64,000 nt of DNA, from positions 51,152,477 through 51,216,476 of the forward strand of contig JAIUCV010000003.1 of the NCBI GenBank assembly GCA_026724425.1. Direction: 5' to 3'. The DNA comes from Erythrophleum ivorense. Taxonomy: Eukaryota > Streptophyta > Magnoliopsida > Fabales > Fabaceae. Position numbers and translations under genes: made by a program. The notes under the pieces are model-generated. The model was not told the origin of the DNA. It ran no database searches and worked only from the letters and a program-made list of their open reading frames with translations. The first letter of the stretch is position 1; each line of letters begins with the position of its first letter. Positions 37,538-48,112 of this stretch are shown one piece after another.

Positions 37538-40500
37538 TGAGAGGTCTGTCGCACAACCATCAAAATAAAACTAGGTTCATAAAATATGTAGTTAGTGGCA
37601 CAACCTAGGTCATTTCCCTTGGAATTGGAGTTCAATGCTTAATTGAGTTTTCTAAATATTAAAAGACTCTAGAAATTTCTAAACTATGGGGGGTTTTTGA
37701 TCTAATTAATTAAGTAAAATGAAATTAAAATAAAGTTCCTAAATTCTACCAAATTGGATGAATTATGGGTGGATGATGGTCTTGTGACTAGCTTTGGATT
37801 CGTCCCTTGATATCCACTATTCTTATCCTAATCCAATTGTGATTAATTCTGGTTTAAGAGTCCCTAATTGTATTCATGGCAATTGTATCTTGAGTTACCA
37901 CGCAAGAATCAAGAAATTAATAATCTAACGTTGAATTGAGACCTCAATCCCATATTAAATTGTTAAATCTTGTCTTTAAGATCAATGAAAACCCAATTTG
38001 ATTGATTAACTAATTAATTAGCCTCTGAATCATCATCCTAAAATGTTTAATTAACCAACTAAACATTAAGGAATCCTCGAATTAAACATTCAATCACATA
38101 ATTTCATTCATGTATTTCATCGAACACCTTCGAGGCACACATGGGAAATTAGAGAATAATGAAAAATCAGTATCTAATATAATCAATTAATCAACAAAAG
38201 GTTCCCTAATTAGTGTCTAACCAGCCACTAATTACAATTACATAAATTCCCTATCAAATATAACTTAACCAAGATAATATATGAAAGAGAAAAAGTGTAA
38301 GAAAATAGAGAAGTCTTAACTAAAAATTCTAAATTTTTCTCCATGGATTCAAGCTTGCACCAAGGTCTTCTTCCTTGCTAGTCACGGATGGATTAGAGCT
38401 TCATTGTACGGTGGATGGATGGAAGATGGAATGGAAGGGGGAATGTAGGGCGAAGGGGTGAATGGATGCCGCAGAATGAATGATGGGGTAGAGTATGCCA
38501 CCTGGAATTGTGAATGAATGAATAAATAGGCGAATACCGTAAAACTAGGTTGGTAAAATATGTAGCTAGTGGCACAACCTAGGTCATCTTCCTTGGAATT
38601 GGAGTTCAATGCTTAATTGAGTTTTTTGAATGTTAAAAGACTCTAAAAAATTTCTAAACTAAGGGGGGTTTTTTTTATTTACTTAAACTATTTAAAATAA
38701 AATTAAAATAAAGTTTCTAATTTCTACCTAATTGGATGAATTATGATTGGATGATGGTCTTGTGACTAGCTTTGGAATCATCTCTTGGTATCCACTATCC
38801 TTATCCTAATCCAATTGTGATTAATTATGACCTAAGAGTCCCTAATTGTGTTCATGACAATTGTATCTTGAGTTACCACGCAAGATTCAAGAGATGAACA
38901 ATCCATTATTGAATTGAAACCTCAACTTCGCATTAAATTGCTAACTCTTGTTTTTAAGATCTTGAACAATCAATTTGATTAGTTAACTAATTAATTAGCC
39001 TCTGAATCATCATTCTAAAATGTTTAATTAACCAACTAAACACTAAGGAATTCTCGAATTTAACTTTCAAGCATATAATTTTATTCATGTATTGCATTGA
39101 ACACCTTCGAGGCACACATGGGAAATTAGAGAATAATGAAAAATTCAGAACTTGATTCAATCAATCAATCAAACAAAAAAACTCCCTAATTAGTGTCTAA
39201 CCAGCCACTAATTATAATTACACAAATTCCCTATCAAATACAACTTAACCAAGATAATATTTGAAAGAGAAAAAGTGTAGGAAAATAGGAATTCTTAGCC
39301 AAAATTCTAAGTTCATCCATGGATTCAAGCTTCTCTAAGAGCTTCTTCCTAGCTAGCCTCAAGATGGATTAGAATTTCATTGTATGGTGGATGGATGGAA
39401 GATGGAATGGAGGCGATGGCGTGGTGGATGTGGAATGGACGAAGGGCGAAGGATGGATGAATGATGATGAAGGGGGTGTCTGGAATGGAATTGTGGATCA
39501 CCTCCGCGTGAATTGAATGGGGTGTGACTAAATAGGCGAATGAATGGATGAGGGTTTCTGAAAATATGGAGGCGTGAATGAATCTGATTATTCCCTCTCA
39601 CGTGAGGTTTTAATGATTCCACGTGCTGCCTCTAGCTCACTGACTCGAATCTCTTCTTCACTTGAGCTGCCTATATCAGCTCGTTACTTTAACTCCTTCA
39701 TTCATCCCGTCTTGCTCTGTTCTTCATGCTCCATCTAGCCCACATTCAGCTTCTCGATCCAGCATCTTCATGCATTTGTCCCTAGACTCGAGCATTCTGC
39801 TGTTCTGGAGTTGCATCTTCTGGTCTCACATTGTTCTCTGAGCTCAAAGCTTAGCGTTGGTATTCAGCTAGCTTTATCAAGTGTTCAATTAGATCTTCCA
39901 CATCAACCCGTAGCGTAATCATCTCATCAGCTCACCTATCTCGTTTCTTCTTCACATAAGCTCGAGTTTCCTAAGTGATTCAACTTCATATCCTTCATTT
40001 ATTTGCATGCTCTGTTTTGCTCGTTACTTTTCTCGTTCTCAGTTCCCATTCCACGTAAATTTCATAGCTTCTCTTCTTCCAAATACCCATGCAGCTCATT
40101 CTTCTCGTTCAGCTCGCTTTTCTCCTCCATCACGTGGTCCTCCTCATGCTACTTCATCGTTTTACTTTACGCTGCTCCTTTACTTGCTTTTTACGTCCCA
40201 TGCAGCTGCTGTCCAGACTTTAGCTCGTGTTGTTCATTCTTAGCTTTAGCTTCTTCTTCTTTTCACATAAGCTACTTCTGTGTGTTGTTTTCTTCATCTC
40301 CATTTGCTCGCTTTCTCTAGCTCTATTTCTGGTTCTTATGTAAGCTTCTCCAAGGTTCTATGTGCGTTTTTTTCTGCTTACTAAATTGTAGCTCTTTGTT
40401 TCTCAACTCGTGCAGCAACTTCTTCACTTCATTCTCAGCTTTTCATGTTGAAACTGCAGCACCTTCACCGTGTTGGCTGCTTCTCTTCGTGTTTTCCATG

Positions 40501-41374
40501 CAAGCTTCTTGTTTCAGCTCCTTTAACTCTTCCTTGTCATGCAACAGCTCATTGCTTCCTTGACTCGATGCTTTTTATTCCTTCAAAACCCGAATGAGTG
40601 TGCTGTTGTTTGCATGAGCAACTCGAGCCTCCTTCTTCCTTCTCCTTCCACGTAAACCCAAGCTCAAGTTTACCTCTTTTCATTGTTCTTCTTTTGCTCA
40701 TTCCTCGTGGAAGTCGTAGCTTTCTTTTCTTTCAGCTGCTTCTTGCTTTCACACACACACTTAGCTTCAATTTATGGCTTCCTCATGCAGTCTTCTTTTA
40801 CGTCAAAACCAAGCTCAAGCCTCTCTTTCCTTCTCCTGTTCCAGCCATAATCAACTCGTGCAACCTATATCTTTCTAGCTGAGCTTCTTCTCGAAAGTTC
40901 CTTCAACCTGTGGCTATATGCTTCTGCACCTCTTCCAATCCAACTCGTGGCTCTTTCTTCTTAAGTCATGCATGTGTGTGATGATCACGTGACTTCATGT
41001 AAGTGTGTGGGTTGCATGGAAAAGTTCATTCAAGCTTTAATTCCCATTGAAATTCTTGAAGCTCTTGAGATTGCACACTAACACACTTAAAGCCCATCTC
41101 TTCTCTTGCTTTTCTTCAATTTAATTTTCTATTCAAAACTCCAATTACATATTAAAATTCTGCACAAAAGAGTGGGAAAAATCAAATAGGAATATTCACA
41201 AAAATTATTTAAGATAAATTTAAGCATTAAAAACCAATAATTTGCAAATAAATTCCTAAAATATAGAAATGACCACTAAAATAAAATCTTATCTAATTGA
41301 AGTCTTAGAGCCATATTTAATCATTAAAATGCCTAAGTTAAGGAGAATAAAATATATAAAAATCATGGTTATCA
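37538..41374 (-). mobile_element. Composite 3' LTR of the non-autonomous element
   Basis: It starts TGAGAGGTCTGTCGC and ends GGTTATCA, 3837 bp, against 2410 bp for the 5' LTR. 37538-38540 is colinear with 44999-46001 of the 5' LTR with few differences. At 38541 the sequence jumps back to a second, more divergent copy of the same LTR segment (offset about 974 bp), which then continues to 41374. It thus looks like a fragment of one LTR joined to a nearly complete LTR of a diverged relative. Ser/Phe-rich open frames at 40003-40882 reflect pyrimidine-rich DNA and are not genes. Confidence 0.8.
39599..40991. promoter_or_regulatory. G-box (CACGTG) sites in the 3' LTR
   Basis: CACGTG occurs at 39599, 39620, 40131 and 40986 in the U3 half of this minus-strand LTR. 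The 5' LTR has five more, and the solo relative at 54717 has one at 55245. G-boxes are bound by plant bZIP and bHLH factors; a role in LTR activity is inferred. Confidence 0.45.
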
Positions 41375-41397
41375 AATTCCCCCACACTTAAACCTTT
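41375..41397 (-). other. Polypurine tract next to the 3' LTR
   Basis: On the minus strand it reads AAAGGTTTAAGTGTGGGGGAATT and ends exactly at the LTR start TGATAACC. The TTTAAGTGTGGGGGA form is typical of Athila/Tat elements. It primes plus-strand DNA synthesis. Confidence 0.85.
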
Positions 41398-42946
41398 GCA
41401 CTCCTAGGCAAAGCTCAAAATCTAAAGATAGGCCAGTGGATTAACAGTTGGAGAGTGAAAATGGGAAAGGAAAATGGAAAAGTCACAAGCTAGAGAATGA
41501 CCAAAACTTTTCAACACTTTAACAGTCAAAACTAACTCCACTTGCATCAAGAAATAAGCTCCATGGCAATTTTATTTGAAAAGAATGAATCAAAATGCAT
41601 AGCCTCTCACATGGTTTAGTATTTACTCTCAACTCTCAAATGGTCAAGGTATGTGTATCACTCAAGTTCCACCTATCAAAGCCTCACTACCATAAGCTTG
41701 TCAAGCTTCTAAGCCTCCACCACTCATGCTAAATGCAATACACAAATCAACAGGACTTTATTTAGGGTTGTAATGGGGTTAGGGGAGTGAAATGAATGGA
41801 TGACTAAAACAAGGGGAAAACAAATAACAAATAGAACACCTTAGGACTTCAAGAGCAATAAATGAAAATCTAGGATAGGAAAGAATATGCATTCAAGGCC
41901 TTATTTCCAACAAGTATAGGCAACTATAAACTCAATTTGTAAGACTTCTTTCTTTTAATTTTCAAATGTTTTTCCTTCCTTTTCTTCTTTTCAATGCCTT
42001 TCTTTTGCTTTTCTATCCCTTTTTTTTCTTTTTTTTTTCTTAGAGCAAATTCTTTGAATAACAATGGCCTAAATGGATGCAAAACATACATTCATCTACC
42101 CTGAACAAGTGTAGTGCTCCTTAAAGTCTCTAAGGCATCTTAAAACAAGGTGGGAAAACATTTTAAATGGCTATAGGCTAATAAGAAAAGAAAATTAAGG
42201 TTCAAAGTGGCTAAACAATGGATAAAATGCATGTAGGTTGGCTTTTTGGCTATCTAGCTACAAAAAGAAAGGAATTCCTTAACATTTTCATGCATGCAAA
42301 TGCAAATGTGGTCTCAACAAAGAATCAAGACAAGTTCTAGAGTGAAAGCAGTGATAGGTGAATACACACTAGAAATGAACAATTAAGGCTCAAATTCTCA
42401 CCAGCTAATGACTATCAAATAATTCATTGAAATTAAATTCATTGCCACTTCACTTGAATCAAGACGCAAGATTCATTGCTTATCATGTTTAAGTGAATCC
42501 AAGCTATAATCATTTCAACTTGTAAATTCCACAGAAAAAAATCATGTTATTTTTCAAAAAAAAAATTTCTCAAAAATTCAAATTTTTTTTTTCAAAACAA
42601 GGAAACAAGGAAAAGATGGATGGAATCAATGACTCTCCCCCCCCCCCAACACTTAAATATTGCATTGTCCTCAATGCCAGCACACAATCCAATAAACAAC
42701 ACAATATAAAGAGGGTGAAAAGAGAGTGTACAACTGGATGAACTTGAAAATGGAGGTTCCAATGGTAGGCTCAGATTCCCATGTAGCTGGTTAGCAACCT
42801 TTTATTACCTACAAAATAGAAATAAAGACAAACTGTAATGTAGAAAAGAAAAGAAAATTAAATCCTAAACTAAAAAGAACTCTATCAAAGACTGACTAAT
42901 CATAAGTATCAAAAACAAGAATTAAAACTACTTTATTCCTACTTAG
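41398..42946 (-). other. Non-coding 3' region of the non-autonomous element
   Basis: About 1.5 kb between the ORF end and the PPT, without a credible ORF. It contains an A/T-rich low-complexity stretch (41945-42060) and the central PPT-like tract at 42637-42658. Confidence 0.6.
42637..42658 (-). other. Second, internal PPT-like tract
   Basis: On the minus strand it reads ATTTAAGTGTT followed by 11 G. This is nearly the same signature as the terminal PPT 1.26 kb further on. It lies just after the long ORF, and could be a central plus-strand primer or the remains of an earlier LTR junction. Confidence 0.5.
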
Positions 42947-44857
42947 CTAAACAAATTTAAGTCTCACTACTTTAAAGCATTTGGATTGATCATGTAGTGA
43001 TGACTCATGGACTTCCTCAACCATCAGTAGTCTCAGAAAGTCATATTCAGCAATTTCACAAGCAAGAAAAGAAGAAAAATCAAATTTAAGGCATTTAAAA
43101 CCAAAGAAAGAAAATTTAAAATCAAATTTAAATTTTGAACTCTCTAGAAATCTATCAATTCTAATAAAATCTACTTGACTCTCATCAGTAAGAGTCATTG
43201 CATCAACAGAAAAATTAGATTGTAACTTCTCACAGTCCTTTGAGTTTAAGGCATCTGGTAGTTGATTCTCCTCCACTAAGAAAGTCTATGGCTTGTTGGG
43301 AATTAACTCACCAACTTTAAGAATTTGTTCTGCACTTTCAACAAGAGAAACAGTATCTTCCTTGACTAAAGAGACATCAATAGGCTCACAAAATTCTAAA
43401 CAATGATCAACAACAAAATTCAGTCTCTCACTAGTATCAATAACAGCATAGGCATCAATAGGATTTTCAACAACAGCAGTATCACTATGCATGCTCTCAT
43501 CAACACTAGTATGATCAGGAGAATCAGTCTCGTTAACAGTTTCAGTGCAAGCAAAGGAATCTATGGATTCAACAGACTTATCAGACTCTAGAAACTCATT
43601 TATATCAATACAAATAGGACATGTATGCATATCCTTACATAAGCATTCAAAAGTTGGGTCTGAATTATCAACAAGTTGTTCCACAATTTCACTATCTATG
43701 TTCTTTTCACATGCTACATCTATTATTTTAGCAACCGTGCCATCAGAAGCTAGTGAGGAATCATGATGATCAGAATATATGAGGAACTCACTAGTCTCAA
43801 TGAAAGAATTAATTTGAGAGCATCTATCACATACAATGGATCTCGCGCAAACACAACTATGAGATGCATTCAAATCAACTATGTCACATGGTCGAGATGG
43901 CATGCTAAACTCAGTAGATGAATCATCAACAGGGTTATCAACCAATTCTAGACTAGGAATAGAATGATTATCATATTCTAAGTCACCCCCACACTTATCT
44001 ACTACCCTAGACTTAAAAGATTCATCAATTGGTTTAGACATGCATTCATCACTATGGTCACAGCTAGGAGTAGAAATACCAAGTGCATCAGTACACAAGG
44101 AGTCATGAACATCAACAAATGTGTCAATTTGGCTCAATGAATTACCATAATTAACCAAATTAGGATATTCATCAACATCATCATCATGCAATTTAGAATC
44201 AACAACACTATATACATCAGTAGTCACAGTGCTATTAAGCAAACTAGATTCAGTTCCAACAAATTTCAAAATATTAGAAGATGGAAGGATATTACCTAAT
44301 GAATAGGATTCTTCCTGCTCTGTACATTCCCTTCTAATTTGCTCTTCAATTAATTCAGTAGCACTTGAAGTGGGTTAATTCATTTGAAATCTTGAATCCT
44401 TCATAAGGTTATCCATCATTTGTTGGTCTTGGAGTTGCAACCATTCAGTTCCCCGTTGGACCATTTGCTCCAATTATTGGTTTTGAATAATACAAGCTTC
44501 CATTAGCTGCTCTTCCCAACTTGGTTCCCTTGGGACCTCTTGTTGCATATACCCCTCATGATAATTGTAATTATCATACTCTGGCTCTTGTCTATGGAAG
44601 TTGTGGTATGGCTCATAATGATGGTGGTAATTGGGGTGTACTCCATATGAATTGTGGTATGGTTGGTAGCTGGGGTGAACTTCACAGGAATGATGGTGTG
44701 GTTGGTAGCATGGTTGTTGGACTTGTTGGTATTGTTGGCTTTGTATTTGTCTTTCAAGAAGGCCTTGAAGCATTGACATGGCGTCATCCAACTTCTGAGA
44801 AATCCTATGCTCTGCACAAGAATCATAGATACCTTGATTAGAATAATAAGGATCCAT
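42947..44857 (-). pseudogene. Uncharacterised ~636-residue protein of the non-autonomous LTR element (three in-frame stops)
   Basis: A single minus-strand frame runs from ATG at 44857 (MDPYYSNQ) to the stop at 42947, 637 codons, broken by only three stops (TAA after IIQNQ, TAA after RFQMN, TAG after IPNKP). Residues ~15-50 look like a helical Q-rich coil (KLDDAMSMLQGLLERQIQSQQ), then a His/Tyr/Pro-rich tract of repeated HPxYxxxxxSY type. The middle is acidic and Ser/Asp-rich. It holds two modules with identical C-x-C-x5-C-x2-C spacing (43820-43855 and 43610-43645), each followed by INxFIE/INEFLE. A third IDRFLES lies near 43150 without cysteines. The C-terminus is Phe/Lys-rich. I do not recognise the family. 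The cysteine pairs could bind zinc, and an RNA-binding gag-like or regulatory role is only a guess. The long open frame suggests recent coding function. Confidence 0.6.
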
Positions 44858-44975
44858 TTAAAGCAAAGAAAAATGAGAAGTTCAATTAAATTCAGTGCTA
44901 AAAAAAATAAAAAAAAAAACTTAACTAAAATTAATTCAAAATCAAGAAAATAAAATTCAAATGAAAATAAGAAGT

Positions 44976-44993
44976 TCCCCAGCAATGGCGCCA
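44976..44993 (-). other. Primer-binding site for tRNA-Asp
   Basis: On the minus strand TGGCGCCATTGCTGGGGAAC starts 5 nt after the LTR end. It matches the complement of the plant tRNA-Asp 3' end with two or three changes, the standard primer of Athila/Tat elements. Confidence 0.85.
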
Positions 44994-44998
44994 AATTT

Positions 44999-47408
44999 TG
45001 AGAGGTCTGTCGCGCAACCCTCAAAATAAAACTAGGTTGATAAAATATGTAGCTAGTGGCACAACCTAGGTCATCTCCCTTGGAATTGGAGTTCAATGCT
45101 TAATTGAGTTTTCTAAATATTAAAAGACTCTAGAAATTTCTAAACTATGGGGGGTTTTTGATCTAATTAATTAAGTAAAATGAAATTAAAATAAAGTTCC
45201 TAAATTCTACCTAATTGGATGAATTATGGGTGGATGATGGTCTTGTGACTAGCTTTGGATTCATCCCTTGGTATCCACTATCATTATCCTAATCCAATTG
45301 TGATTAATTCTGGTCTAAGAGTCCCTAATTGTGTTCATGGCAATTATATCTTGAGTTACCACGCAAGAATCAAGAAATTAATAATCTAACGTTGAATTGA
45401 GACCTCAATCCCGTATTAAATTATTAAATCTTGTCTTTAAGATCAATGAACACTCAATTTGATTGATTAACTGATTAATTAGCCTCTAAATCATCATCCT
45501 AAAATGTTTAATTAACCAACTAAACATTAAGGAATCCTCGAATTAAACATTCAAGCACATAATTTCATTCATGTATTTCATCGAACACCTTCGAGGCACA
45601 CATGGGAAATTAGAGAATAATGAAAAATCAATATCTAATACAATCAATTAATCAAAAAAAGATTCCCTAATTAGTGTCTAACTAGCCACTAATTACAATT
45701 ACACAAATTCCCTATCAAATATAACTTAACCAAGATAATATATGAAAAAGAAAAAGTGTAGGAAAATAGAGAAGTCTTAGCCAAAAATTCTGAATTTCTC
45801 TCCATGGATTCAAGCTTGCACCAAGGTCTTCTTCCTTGCTAGTCACGGATGGATTAGAGCTTCATTGTATGGTGGATGGATGGAAGATGGAATGGAAGGG
45901 GGAATGTAGGGCGAAGGGGTGAATAGATGCCGCGGAATGAATGATGGGGTGGAGTATGCCGCCTGGAATTTTGAATGAATGAATAAATAGGCGAATACTG
46001 TGGATGAAGTTGCGTGTATGGAATGGAATCTGGGTATGAATGAAGGGCGTCCAATGAATGAAGGAAGCATAACGAAATGAAGCCTCCATCTCCTCATTAA
46101 AAATCACGTGCCCAGCCTCTTCTTTTCGTGTGTATTATGCTTGGAGCTGAATTCTTCTCACTATTAACGTGTCATGTTTGTATAAGTGTGGTCCTCACTT
46201 CATTTTATTTTATCATATTCCACGTGAATTCTAGCCCATTCTCTTTCTCACTGCATTGTTCTCCAGCTCGAGGTTTTTCATTTGTTTTCATTAATACAAA
46301 TCAATCCGTAATTCTGTCTCTCGTCCAGCCCTCAGCTCCAGCCTTGTTTCTCAATGAATCACGTGCAGCCCGTGGCTTCTTCATGTGCTTCCTTATTCTT
46401 TTTCTCACGTTGGCCTTCATGCAGCTCTGTACCCGTGGCTTTTCTTCCTGCAGCCCTTTCGTGTTCCTCAAACAGAGGCTGCCTCTTTAGTTGCTGTGCA
46501 AGTAGATGATTCTACATCTCACTCCATACAACTCGCCTTTGACGTTGGCTACTGCTTGTTTTGGAGCTGTTTCTACTTTGCTTCAGCGTTGTCATGCTTG
46601 GCAGCCCTTCTCACCTCTTCTTCTCCCAGGCACAACATTTCTTCTAGCTTAAACCCTTAGCTGCTTCTTCATTTAACTTAACTCCAGCTCCTTCACCACG
46701 TGTTTGCTTCCTTTCCATGAGTTTTCTTTTACATTAGCTTCAGCATTTCTTCATTGTGGTACTGTTCACATGCACGTTCATTCGAGTGCTCTGTTCTTCA
46801 TGCTCCATCCAATCCACGTACTGCTCTTCTTGTTTTTCAAACAGAGGCTGCCTTCCTTTCACGTAGCTTCTTCATTTCTCAGCTCGTGCAACAGCTTCTT
46901 CACGTTGCTTCTTCATCATTTTCAAAACAGAACCATCCTGCTTCTCATCTCATGTAGCAACTGCTTGGAGGATGTGTGTGTGTATAATCTGTTCCCAAGC
47001 TCCTTTTTTCGATTTTTCCTCTAGCCCTCCACGTGACTTTTTTCCAGCAAATAAAAATGGAGACCTAATTAACTAATTACAAAAATGCCATTCAGAAATT
47101 AATGGAAATAAAATTATGCTCCAATCTTTTCCTTTAATCCACTTTAATTCTCAATTTAATTGCCCAAAAATTCTGCACAAGATTAATAAATGTTTTAAGG
47201 ATTGAAAATATTTAATCATCAAAGAATTTTGGAGAATAGAATATTAGAAATTTAAATCCAAAAATTCTCCTAATTTATTCAAAATTGTATTATTTTCCAA
47301 AATTAACCACAAATTCAAATATTGCATAACAAATCCAATTAAGCTCAAATTAATCATTAAAATCAATAATAAATGCGGATAAAAACATATGAAAATTAGC
47401 ATTTATCA
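44999..47408 (-). mobile_element. 5' LTR of the non-autonomous element
   Basis: Plus-strand ends TGAGAGGTCTG and TTTATCA, 2410 bp. It matches the 3' LTR copy closely for its first ~1 kb (R/U5 side) and diverges beyond 46001 (U3 side), where five CACGTG sites lie. Short frames such as 46128-46490 and 45843-46097 are pyrimidine-rich or simple-sequence artefacts. Confidence 0.85.
46105..47035. promoter_or_regulatory. G-box cluster in the U3 of the 5' LTR
   Basis: CACGTG at 46105, 46221, 46360, 46697 and 47030, with further CACGT half matches between them. In random sequence about one is expected per 4 kb. The position, upstream in the LTR, fits promoter or enhancer elements. Confidence 0.5.
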
Positions 47409-48112
47409 CTAAAGTTACTGAGTTGGTTTCTGAGATAATAAATAACACATGAAATAATAGTGAACTGAATTTGAATTCAAATTTTGATTTTGATTATGAA
47501 GGAGTAAATATGGTTGGTAATAATGATAGAACTCTTAGAGAATTGGCTGTACCCGATGTTAATTACCAACCACTATATTTTTAATATCCTAAACTTAATG
47601 CTATTTTTGAACTTAAATATAGATTAATACATTCGCTTCCAAAGTTCCATGGTCTTGCAGGTGAAGATTCGCATAAACATCTTAAGGAGTTTCATGTGGT
47701 TTGTTCCATCATGAAGTCTAAGGAGTTTCAGAAGGGCACATCAAACTTAGAGCGTTTCCTTTCTCACTGGATAGGGTGGCCAAAGATTGGTTTTATTATC
47801 TTCAACCTCAAGCCATCACTTCATGGAATGAATTAAAGAGGATATTTCTATATAAATTCTTCCCTACCTCAAAAACTGCTGCCATCCGAAAAGAGATTAA
47901 CAGTATTAGATAGATGAATGGAAAAGTATTATTTGAGTACTGGAAGAGGTTTAAGAAACTATGTGAACCATTAGACTAGTGACCAACTTCTGATTCAGTA
48001 CTTTTATAAAGGCTTGCTACCCATGGAAAGAAGTATGGTTGATATAACTGCAGGTAGAGTATTGATTAACAAAATCCTAACTACAGCTAGAGACCTCATT
48101 GTGAATATGGCA
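47409..48112 (+). pseudogene. gag: gag core of the Athila-like element
   Basis: Clear Athila/Tat gag motifs: LRELAVPDVNYQPLYF, SLPKFHGLAGEDSHKHLKEF, VVCSIMKS, then after a frame change LKPSLHGMN, LLIQYFYKGLLPMERSMVD and TARDLIVNMA. These form the conserved retrotransposon gag domain, the capsid part. The frame is broken by at least two shifts and several stops. It is interrupted at 48112 by a solo LTR and continues at 53771, where MA joins HNT. The upstream part lies before the insertion at 37537. Confidence 0.85.

Larger units (their letters stand above)
37538..47408 (-). mobile_element. Non-autonomous Athila/Tat-type LTR element with its own ORF and no pol
   Basis: In minus-strand order: 5' LTR (47408-44999), 5-nt gap, tRNA-Asp PBS (44993-44976), a long uncharacterised ORF (44857-42947), a central PPT-like tract (42658-42637), non-coding sequence, the terminal PPT (41397-41375) and a composite 3' LTR (41374-37538). 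No gag, protease, reverse transcriptase or integrase is visible, so it must borrow these proteins. The flanking duplication is CTATA/CTAAA (4 of 5). It is inserted in Athila-like gag, in reverse orientation. Confidence 0.85.

Noticed and set aside
38382..38609. His/Pro/Ser-rich minus-strand frames, recurring at 39377 and 45843
   Set aside because: Simple GGATGGATGGAA-type repeats inside LTRs of the non-autonomous element; frame and length vary between copies.
40003..40882. Series of Ser/Phe/Cys-rich open frames on the plus strand
   Set aside because: They lie in a pyrimidine-rich part of an LTR; composition alone keeps frames open, and the sister LTR has different unrelated frames.
43403..43766. 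Plus-strand frames opposite the long ORF
   Set aside because: Shadows of the minus-strand coding frame.
44521..44841. 106-codon plus-strand frame rich in Gly/Val/Met
   Set aside because: Exact antisense of the His/Tyr/Gln-rich start of the element ORF; no independent support.
46128..47024. Open frames of 67-120 codons on the plus strand
   Set aside because: Antisense to the LTR of a minus-strand element, low complexity, not conserved in the homologous LTRs.
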